A stretch of 5,367 bases of DNA, from positions 1 to 5,367 of the forward strand of contig DDWC01000154.1 in the NCBI GenBank assembly GCA_002345475.1. The letters run 5' to 3'. Source of the DNA: Firmicutes bacterium UBA2296 (lineage in GTDB: Bacteria > Bacillota > UBA994). Below, in pieces: positions 1-4,405 of the stretch. The notes below the pieces were generated by a model. That model saw only the letters and a program-made list of their open reading frames with translations. It was not told the DNA's origin and searched no databases. The translations under genes were made by a program, and so were the position numbers. Numbering within the stretch: the stretch's first letter is position 1; each line of letters begins with the position of its first letter.

Positions 1-536
1 TGGACACCAGCATGGGTTTTACCCCTCTTGAGGGACTGATAATGGGAACCCGTTCCGGTGACATTGACCCGGCTATAGTGCCCTTTCTCATGGAGAAAGA
101 GGGTTGGACCTCAGAACAGACCAGCAGTTTCCTCAACAAGCAGTGCGGGGTAGCGGGTATTTCTCAGGTCAGCAGTGATTTCCGAGTCCTGGAAGAAGCA
201 GCGCATGCGGGTAATGATGAGGCTCAATTGGCTCTGGAAATGTATTACTATCGCGTTCGCAAGTACGTCGGAGCATATGCAGCCGCCCTTGGGCGGGTCG
301 ACGCCATTGTGTTTACGGCGGGTCTGGGGGAGAATTCGCCAGAAGTTCGCGAAGAAGTGTGCCGACCTCTCGGCTTCATGGGCGTGGAAGTGGACTCCTC
401 TCGAAATAAGGTCCGCGGCAAGGAAGTTGACGTCAGCGCAGACAACGCAGCGGTGAGAGTGCTACTCATCCCTACCAACGAAGAACTGGTTATTGCCAGA
501 GATACGCAGGAGATAGTCTCCAGTCTGGAAGTGTAG
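1..536 (+). CDS. ackA: Acetate kinase, C-terminal part (5' end outside window)
   Basis: Acetate kinase interconverts acetate + ATP and acetyl phosphate + ADP in the cytoplasm. With phosphotransacetylase it makes ATP from acetyl-CoA during fermentation. The reading frame is already open at base 1 (first full codon at 3) and gives 177 residues before TAG, against about 400 for the whole enzyme, so roughly the last 45% is present. It contains the family signature DTSMGFTPLEGLIMGTRSGD near the start of the visible part, and the C-terminal nucleotide-binding stretch FTAGLGENSPEVRE about residues 102-115 of the visible part. No frameshift or missing motif is seen. No convincing terminator follows, so some transcripts may run on into yceD, although that gene has its own promoter. 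An ackA gene upstream of yceD-rpmF is a common order in Clostridia (established knowledge). Propionate or butyrate kinase are related alternatives, but the motifs fit acetate kinase best. Confidence 0.95.
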   Translation, partial: DTSMGFTPLEGLIMGTRSGDIDPAIVPFLMEKEGWTSEQTSSFLNKQCGVAGISQVSSDFRVLEEAAHAGNDEAQLALEMYYYRVRKYVGAYAAALGRVDAIVFTAGLGENSPEVREEVCRPLGFMGVEVDSSRNKVRGKEVDVSADNAAVRVLLIPTNEELVIARDTQEIVSSLEV

Positions 537-578
537 ACGCTTTGTTGCGTCACAGGCAGGGCCTGAAGGACCAATTAA

Positions 579-607
579 TTGACAGTGTTTCGGGGCCTGT
601 GTATAAT
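579..607 (+). promoter_or_regulatory. Consensus sigma-A promoter of yceD-rpmF
   Basis: TTGACA at 579-584 and TATAAT at 602-607 are both perfect matches to the housekeeping consensus and lie 17 bp apart, the ideal spacing. Transcription would be expected to start near 612-615. A 10-bp perfect palindrome, CAATTAATTG (572-581), overlaps the first bases of the -35 box. The -10 is so close to the yceD start at 624 that the leader is only about 10 nt. Confidence 0.8.
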
Positions 608-623
608 CTATGAGGTGATTGGC

Positions 624-1181
624 ATGTTGCTCTCATTGAGTGAGTTGCGAGACCGAAAAGGCGAACGAAGTCTTGCCTTTTCGGTGTCGCTGGAGTCGCT
701 GGAAGTGCTGGGAAACGACTACGAAGTCAAGGAGTATCCTCTGGCAACTCTGAGCCTGAGCTCCGACGGACGGTCTCTTTCTCTGCGGGGGAAGGTTAGC
801 GGAGTATTCTCCACCGAATGTGCCCGATGTCTGTCTGTGGCTGACTTTACGGTCTCCACGGAGCTCTCTGACGAATGGCTAATTTCAGGGGAAGGTTCGG
901 AAGAACTTGAGGACATTTCCGAGTCAGGGTTTCTTCTGGATGATGGAGACACCCTGGATCTAGCCGAGTATGTCAAACAGGCCCTGGTTGAAGAAATACC
1001 TTTGCGCGTGCTTTGCCAATCGAATTGTCGGGGGCTTTGCCCCAACTGTGGTGTAAACCTGAACGAGCGGGATTGCGTGTGCGCCGAGCCGGATGTTGAC
1101 CCGCGTCTGGCGGTTCTTGGGCGCTTGCTTCATAACAAAGGAGGTGTAGAAAATGGCGGTTCCGAAAAGAAAAACATCTAA
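624..1181 (+). CDS. yceD: DUF177 / YceD family protein (large-subunit ribosome biogenesis)
   Basis: This 185-residue protein belongs to the DUF177/YceD family, usually encoded just before rpmF and linked in E. coli and plants to 23S rRNA accumulation; its exact biochemical role is not settled. Visible marks are an N-terminal LSLSELRDRKGE typical of the family, a CxxC pair at C66/C69 (CARC), an acidic stretch about 80-112, and a C-terminal cysteine cluster at C131, C135, C139, C142, C151 and C153 in CQSNCRGLCPNCGVNLN, which is likely to bind zinc, followed by the conserved DPR. The ATG at 624 is preferred because GAGGTGA (612-618) lies 5 nt upstream. A longer frame from TTG 579 would begin on the promoter -35 box. 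The last nine codons overlap rpmF in another frame, and the tail after DPRLAVLGRLL is poorly conserved in character (GGVENGGSEKKNI). Confidence 0.9.
   Translation: MLLSLSELRDRKGERSLAFSVSLESLEVLGNDYEVKEYPLATLSLSSDGRSLSLRGKVSGVFSTECARCLSVADFTVSTELSDEWLISGEGSEELEDISESGFLLDDGDTLDLAEYVKQALVEEIPLRVLCQSNCRGLCPNCGVNLNERDCVCAEPDVDPRLAVLGRLLHNKGGVENGGSEKKNI
1137..1146 (+). promoter_or_regulatory. Near-perfect Shine-Dalgarno site of rpmF, inside yceD
   Basis: AAAGGAGGTG is fully complementary to the 16S rRNA tail. It sits 6 nt before the rpmF ATG and within the last codons of yceD. A site this strong suits a highly expressed ribosomal protein and lets rpmF be translated more than yceD from the same transcript. 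Confidence 0.85.
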
Positions 1182-1329
1182 GGCCCGTCGCGATAAGCGT
1201 CGTGCCAATTGGAAGTTGACCTCCCCTGGTGTGGTTTTGTGCCCCCAGTGTCATGAGGCAAAGCTGCCGCATCGTGCCTGTACAGCTTGTGGGTATTACA
1301 AGAATAAGGCGGTTATTGCGGTTAACTAA
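1153..1329 (+). CDS. rpmF: 50S ribosomal protein L32 (bL32), zinc-ribbon form
   Basis: This short gene encodes 58 residues beginning MAVPKRKTSKARRDKRRANW, the typical start of bL32, a structural protein of the large ribosomal subunit. The N-terminal 20 residues are very basic. The C-terminal half carries four cysteines, C30, C33, C43 and C46 (CPQC...CTAC), the zinc-ribbon (C+) form; some bacteria keep a cysteine-free paralogue for zinc starvation, and none is visible here. The length is normal for the family. The start overlaps the end of yceD by 29 nt, and an excellent SD lies 6 nt upstream. The TAA stop supplies the first A residues of the following terminator. It is co-transcribed with yceD from the promoter at 579-607. 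Confidence 0.96.
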   Translation: MAVPKRKTSKARRDKRRANWKLTSPGVVLCPQCHEAKLPHRACTACGYYKNKAVIAVN

Positions 1330-1354
1330 GGACGGAGCATTCCGTCCTTTTTTT
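1328..1354 (+). terminator. Intrinsic terminator of yceD-rpmF
   Basis: The perfect stem GGACGGA (1330-1336) / TCCGTCC (1341-1347) has a four-base GCAT loop, can be extended by AA/TT pairs that use the rpmF stop codon, and is followed directly by seven T (1348-1354). This is a textbook Rho-independent terminator. Confidence 0.93.
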
Positions 1355-1376
1355 GTGTCTGTGATTATGCCGGTTG

Positions 1377-1405
1377 AGTCGCCCCTTAAGGAGCGACTAT
1401 TTTTT
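1377..1405 (+). terminator. Second terminator-like hairpin, in tandem
   Basis: AGTCGC (1377-1382) pairs with GCGACT (1393-1398). The 10-base interior CCCCTTAAGG can add a further pair or two with a bulge. An A and then six T (1400-1405) follow. It lies 22 bp after the first terminator and would act as a back-up, shielding plsX from read-through. It is weaker than the first because of the longer, less regular loop. Confidence 0.65.
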
Positions 1406-1444
1406 CTCCACGGCAGGATTCAGGGTAGGTGAGTAGAATTAGAT

Positions 1445-1468
1445 AATGTGCTCAAAAGTGTGCACATT
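1445..1468 (+). repeat. Inverted repeat upstream of the plsX promoter
   Basis: AATGTGC (1445-1451) and GCACATT (1462-1468) are perfect 7-bp inverted arms around a 10-bp centre. The right arm also lies in an 8-bp perfect palindrome TGTGCACA (1459-1466). It ends 8 bp before the proposed -35 box, a usual place for a regulator site. No T-run follows, so it is not a terminator. The binding protein is unknown. Confidence 0.55.
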
Positions 1469-1476
1469 GGCTATGG

Positions 1477-1505
1477 TTGCCCTCTCCTGCCTTGCCAGCT
1501 ATACT
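1477..1505 (+). promoter_or_regulatory. Probable promoter of the plsX-degV-acpP-rnc operon
   Basis: TTGCCC (1477-1482; 4 of 6 consensus bases) and TATACT (1500-1505; 5 of 6) are 17 bp apart, which predicts a start near 1512 and a leader of about 35 nt before plsX. It follows two terminators, so the operon needs its own promoter, and no better candidate is seen between 1406 and 1546. Confidence 0.6.
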
Positions 1506-1525
1506 TGGTATTAAGTGTTAACCAA
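1505..1525 (+). promoter_or_regulatory. Imperfect inverted repeat over the plsX transcription start (possible operator)
   Basis: TTGG (1505-1508) with TTAA (1511-1514) and TTAA (1518-1521) with CCAA (1522-1525) form a two-part inverted repeat around GTG, with a 2-base offset (TA) in the left arm. It begins on the last base of the -10 box and covers the predicted start site, as a repressor operator would. It does not match the FapR operator as I know it from Bacillus. The role is inferred from position only. Confidence 0.4.
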
Positions 1526-1546
1526 ACTTCCAGGGGAGGGTGACCA

Positions 1547-2539
1547 ATGCGTATTGCGCTCGATACCACAGGTGGCGATTTTGCACCGGAGGCTGTTCTG
1601 CAGGGAGCTCTGGATGCGGTCCGCGAAAGGGGCCTTGCCATTACCTTGCTAGGTGACCTGGAAAAGATTGAGCAATCTCTATCACCCAAAGAACGAGAAA
1701 TGGTCTCGGTGGTCCACGCCCCGGAGCTGATCACCAGTGATGAGGAGCCGGTAATGTCGATACGCCGCAAACGCCAGTCTCCACTGGTAGTAGGGTGCCA
1801 GATGATAAAGGATGGAACCGTTGAGGCCCTGGTCACAGCGGGAAACACAGGAGCATTTATGGCCGCGGGCATGTTCGTAGCTGGGCGAATAGACGGAATT
1901 GAGAGGCCGGCATTAGCCCCCCTATTCCCGACAGAAAATGGCAGGGGAGTGGTCGTGCTGGACGTAGGCGCGAATATGGACGCCAAACCCCATCACCTTC
2001 TGCAATACGGTGTTATGGGTTCGCTATACGCCGAGAGGGTACTGGGGCGCGAGAATCCAAAGGTGGCCCTCCTCAACGTAGGCGCCGAACCCGGGAAGGG
2101 GAACCAGGCAACGAAGGAAGCTTATAGCCTTCTGGCTGCGGCCGATATCAATTTCGTGGGCAACCTCGAGGCCCGAGATCTCATTCGGGGGACCGTCGAC
2201 GTGGTTGTCTGCGATGGGTTTACCGGTAATGTTGTGCTAAAGTTCATGGAGGGCATGTCACTTTCTCTCTTCAGCATGATGAGAAAGAGCTTTACCCGCG
2301 ACTCCCGCAGCAAGGTGGGAGCGTTACTGCTGAAGCCGGCTTTGCGTGACTTTAGGGATAGCCTTGACTATTCAGAGTATGGAGGCGCTCCTCTTCTGGG
2401 CCTTAAAGGCATTCTGGTTAAATGCCACGGTTCCTCAAATGCCCGGGCCATAAAGAATGGCATCTACCAGGCGCAGAAATTTGTTGAACAGGACGTGGTG
2501 CGAGCCATAGAGGCGTCAGCCGCGAGCAAAAATATGTAA
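1547..2539 (+). CDS. plsX: Phosphate acyltransferase PlsX
   Basis: PlsX converts acyl-ACP and phosphate to acyl phosphate and ACP (reversibly). The acyl phosphate is then used by PlsY to acylate glycerol-3-phosphate, the first step of phospholipid synthesis. The protein is peripheral at the membrane. Its 330 residues are the usual length. Seen in order: N-terminal RIALDTTGGDFAP (2-14), SIRRKRQSPLVVG (71-83), AGNTGAFMAAG (98-108), RPALAPLFPT (120-129), LDVGAN (138-143), NVGAEPGKGN, DGFTGNVVLK in the C-terminal third, and DYSEYGGAPLLGLKG followed by HGSSN near the end. The family usually has DAMGGD at the N-terminus, so the Thr-Thr here is a variant. The ATG at 1547 has GGAGG (1535-1539) 7 nt upstream. 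It is the first gene of a compact operon with degV, acpP and rnc. No fapR precedes it, unlike in many Firmicutes. Confidence 0.96.
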   Translation: MRIALDTTGGDFAPEAVLQGALDAVRERGLAITLLGDLEKIEQSLSPKEREMVSVVHAPELITSDEEPVMSIRRKRQSPLVVGCQMIKDGTVEALVTAGNTGAFMAAGMFVAGRIDGIERPALAPLFPTENGRGVVVLDVGANMDAKPHHLLQYGVMGSLYAERVLGRENPKVALLNVGAEPGKGNQATKEAYSLLAAADINFVGNLEARDLIRGTVDVVVCDGFTGNVVLKFMEGMSLSLFSMMRKSFTRDSRSKVGALLLKPALRDFRDSLDYSEYGGAPLLGLKGILVKCHGSSNARAIKNGIYQAQKFVEQDVVRAIEASAASKNM

Positions 2540-2551
2540 GGAGTGATTTTT

Positions 2552-3403
2552 TTGACCCGAATTGCCATCGTCACAGACAGTACCGCCGACATCCCTGTGA
2601 GCCTGAAAGAGGAACTTAACATTCAGGTGATTCCCCTTAACGTTATCTTCGGTGAGAAGACTTATAAGGACGGCGTGGACATCACCAGCAAAGCTTTCTT
2701 TGAGATGTTACCCGCGAGCTCAGTGCACCCGAGCACGTCACAGCCTTCTCCCGGAGAGTTCGTTGAGTTCTACGAACAGGTTCTCAAAGAATATGACTCC
2801 ATCATATCTGTGCATATTTCTTCCGGCCTTTCCGGAACGCATCAATCGGCAAAGATGGCCAGGGATATGCTGCCCCAAGCTGATATTACAGTGGTAGACA
2901 GCCGCACCGCGTCTTTGGGATGCGGACTTGCCGCCATTGCAGGCGCGGAAGCACGAAATGCTGGCCTGAATCAGGAGGCTATTCTGTCCGCAGTCAAATC
3001 TGTGTGCGAAGAGCAAATACTCCTGCTGACCGTGGAAACCCTGGAGTGGTTGCAGCGCAACGGCCGTATCGGCAAGGCCAGTGCCTTGCTGGGATCTCTC
3101 CTCAACGTGCATCCAATCCTCAAGGTTCAAGACGGCCAGGTGGCACCCCACGCCAAAGTTCGCGGCAAAATGAGCAAAGTACTGTCTGCCATGGTTGAAG
3201 CAGGACAGGAGTTTGTGCCGGCTGGCAGTGCCGTGCGCCTGGGCATAGTGCATGGCAATGCACCGGAAGAGGCGCGGGTTTTAGCAGATATGATCGGCAA
3301 AGTATATGATGTCAAGAGCGTCATTTACAATGAGATTGGACCAGTAATAGGAGTCCACGTTGGTCCGGGGGCATTGGGCGCCATAATTGCTCCCATAAAA
3401 TAG
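2552..3403 (+). CDS. DegV family protein (FakB-like fatty-acid-binding protein)
   Basis: This 283-residue protein belongs to the DegV family, whose studied members bind a fatty acid and, as FakB, present it to the kinase FakA to form acyl phosphate. Visible marks are IVTDSTADIP (6-15), the STSQPSPGEF loop (61-70), SSGLSGT (90-96), VDSRTASLG, LEWLQRNGRIGKASALLGSLL, and IGPVIGVHVGPGALG with H269 near the C-terminus. The Thr/Ser and His in these places correspond to carboxylate-binding positions in known FakB structures (family knowledge). I choose TTG 2552 because AAGGAG (2538-2543) lies 8 nt before it; GTG 2543 overlaps that SD. The gap from plsX is 12 nt, and the plsX stop overlaps the SD. 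Its position between plsX and acpP supports a role in acyl-phosphate supply or fatty-acid uptake, but this is inference; ligand and partner are unknown and no fakA is in the window. Confidence 0.9.
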   Translation: MTRIAIVTDSTADIPVSLKEELNIQVIPLNVIFGEKTYKDGVDITSKAFFEMLPASSVHPSTSQPSPGEFVEFYEQVLKEYDSIISVHISSGLSGTHQSAKMARDMLPQADITVVDSRTASLGCGLAAIAGAEARNAGLNQEAILSAVKSVCEEQILLLTVETLEWLQRNGRIGKASALLGSLLNVHPILKVQDGQVAPHAKVRGKMSKVLSAMVEAGQEFVPAGSAVRLGIVHGNAPEEARVLADMIGKVYDVKSVIYNEIGPVIGVHVGPGALGAIIAPIK

Positions 3404-3414
3404 GAGGGATTATT

Positions 3415-3651
3415 TTGCAGGATATTCTGGAACGTGTCCGACAGGCGACAGTAGCCGTGTTAAAGATAAGTGCGGAGGAGATTAGTCTGGAGTCGCGCTT
3501 TCGAGCTGACCTGGGTGCGGACTCTATAAATCTGGTCGAGATTGCCATGGCCCTGGAGGCGGAGTTTGACATCTTGCTGGAGGATGACGAAGTCGCTAAT
3601 ATTGTCACCGTGCAGGACGCTGTCACTTATATTGCAGGTCACCAGAAGTGA
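3415..3651 (+). CDS. acpP: Acyl carrier protein
   Basis: ACP carries growing and finished acyl chains as thioesters on a 4'-phosphopantetheine arm, and donates them to PlsX and other acyltransferases. The 78-residue acidic protein has the standard length. The prosthetic-group site is S37 in GADSINLVEIAMALEAEFD; DSI replaces the more usual DSL. The following acidic helix II (E42, E48, E50) is the usual contact face for partner enzymes. The start is TTG at 3415, with GGAGG (3403-3407) 7 nt upstream; no in-frame ATG lies nearby. It begins 11 nt after degV stops and its stop overlaps the likely rnc start by 4 nt (GTGA), so these genes are very likely co-transcribed and the last pair translationally coupled. 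It could be a special-purpose ACP, but the plsX-rnc context points to the main fatty-acid ACP. Confidence 0.95.
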   Translation: MQDILERVRQATVAVLKISAEEISLESRFRADLGADSINLVEIAMALEAEFDILLEDDEVANIVTVQDAVTYIAGHQK

Positions 3652-4331
3652 AGCGTGGCGCGGATATGATGCATCTGGTGGAGCTATTGCAGCTTGACCG
3701 GCTGCCTTCCGATCTGCTCAGGGAGGCTCTGACCCATTCCTCGTATGTCAATGACCGACCCGACGCTACGGACAACGAACGCCTTGAGTTTCTTGGCGAT
3801 GCCGTGCTCTCAGTTCTTTGCAGCCGTTATCTGTTTGACAGGTATAAATCCTTTCGCGAAGGTCAGTTAAGCCGTTTGCGGGCCAGTCTGGTTTGCGAGG
3901 ATACTCTGGCCGAAATTGCCACCTCCATCGATTTGCCTAAGTATCTCCTGCTCGGTAAGAGCGCCACAGCAGGGGGGGATCGTGCCCGGCCCAGTATCCT
4001 GGCAGGTGCAGTGGAAGCGCTTCTGGGGGCGACATATCTGGAACTGGGTCTGGAGGCCGCTTCCCGACTGTTCACTCGCCTGTATTCCGATGTGCTGGAG
4101 CGATCTGATGAGGACTGGGCAGATCCGGACCCGAAAAGCGCGCTGCAGGAGTTTGCGCCGGAAGCCGTGGAATACCTTCTTCTGGAGCAGACGGGGCCAG
4201 ACCACAAACGGTGGTTTCGCGTCCAGGTTTCAGTATCCGGTAAAGCCATGGGCGAAGGAGAAGGCAGTAGCAAGAAGAGGGCCGAGCAGGCGGCAGCCAG
4301 GATGGCGCTGCGCATCCTTAGGAACCATTAA
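3648..4331 (+). CDS. rnc: Ribonuclease III, with Gly at a usual metal-ligand Asp
   Basis: RNase III cuts double-stranded RNA and matures rRNA precursors and some mRNAs. The 227-residue protein (E. coli has 226) has the nuclease domain about 8-150 with the signature NERLEFLGDAV (43-53; E47 and D51 are metal ligands), then PSILAGAVEALLGATYLELG (115-134), and a dsRNA-binding domain about 161-226 with ALQEF, GPDHKRWF, GEGEGSSKKRAEQAAA. The oddity is G120 (codon 4005-4007): nearly all relatives have Asp here (E. coli D114), while the paired Glu (E123, E. coli E117) is kept. The dsRNA-binding domain is also shortened between its first helix and first strand. GTG 3648 overlaps the acpP stop and has a weak AGGT 8 nt upstream; ATG 3666 or 3669 are alternatives that would give a typical N-terminus. 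It is the last gene of the plsX operon. Confidence 0.93.
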   Translation: MKRGADMMHLVELLQLDRLPSDLLREALTHSSYVNDRPDATDNERLEFLGDAVLSVLCSRYLFDRYKSFREGQLSRLRASLVCEDTLAEIATSIDLPKYLLLGKSATAGGDRARPSILAGAVEALLGATYLELGLEAASRLFTRLYSDVLERSDEDWADPDPKSALQEFAPEAVEYLLLEQTGPDHKRWFRVQVSVSGKAMGEGEGSSKKRAEQAAARMALRILRNH

Positions 4332-4352
4332 AGCCGCTTCGGCGGTTTTTTT
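4330..4352 (+). terminator. Intrinsic terminator after rnc with UUCG tetraloop
   Basis: CCGC (4334-4337) / GCGG (4342-4345) closes an extra-stable C(UUCG)G loop and is extended by a G-U pair and AAA/TTT pairs that include the end of the rnc stop codon. A run of seven T (4346-4352) follows. It ends the plsX-degV-acpP-rnc operon and separates smc from it. Confidence 0.9.
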
Positions 4353-4373
4353 GGTGCGTGCGTTTACCCTTAA

Positions 4374-4382
4374 TGCTACAAT
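4374..4382 (+). promoter_or_regulatory. Probable extended -10 promoter of smc
   Basis: TGC followed by TACAAT (4377-4382; 5 of 6 consensus bases) fits the extended -10 class (TGnTATAAT), which needs little from a -35 box. The only -35-like sequence, TTGGTG (4351-4356), is 20 bp away, longer than ideal. The predicted start is near 4389, giving a leader of about 17 nt. A promoter is expected here because a strong terminator lies just upstream. Confidence 0.5.
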
Positions 4383-4405
4383 TATAGCTGTGTGGAGGGA
4401 TGGCA

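Noticed and set aside
537..565. Small hairpins after ackA: ACGC/GCGT (537-550) and CAGGC/GCCTG (553-565) as a terminator
   Set aside because: Stems are only 4-5 bp and neither is followed by a T-run.
559..599. Direct repeat GGGCCTG at 559-565 and 593-599
   Set aside because: Only 7 bases, 34 bp apart, with no extension. Chance is likely; one copy lies in the promoter spacer.
579..623. Longer YceD beginning at TTG 579
   Set aside because: That codon is part of the -35 box and lies upstream of the predicted transcript start, with no SD. The ATG at 624 gives the normal family N-terminus.
1229..1432. Plus-strand open frame of 67 codons across rpmF and the terminators
   Set aside because: It is out of frame with rpmF, runs through two terminators and has no SD.
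1500..1525. FapR operator upstream of plsX
   Set aside because: The bases ATACttgGTAT and the neighbouring repeat only loosely resemble the Bacillus FapR site, with wrong arm content and spacing.
1471..1986. Minus-strand open frame of 171 codons over plsX
   Set aside because: It is a shadow of plsX: low-complexity Ser/Thr/Arg translation, no SD, no recognisable motif.
2738..3253. Minus-strand open frame of 171 codons over degV
   Set aside because: Antisense to well-conserved DegV motifs, rich in His/Gln/Cys with no domain pattern, and no ribosome-binding site.
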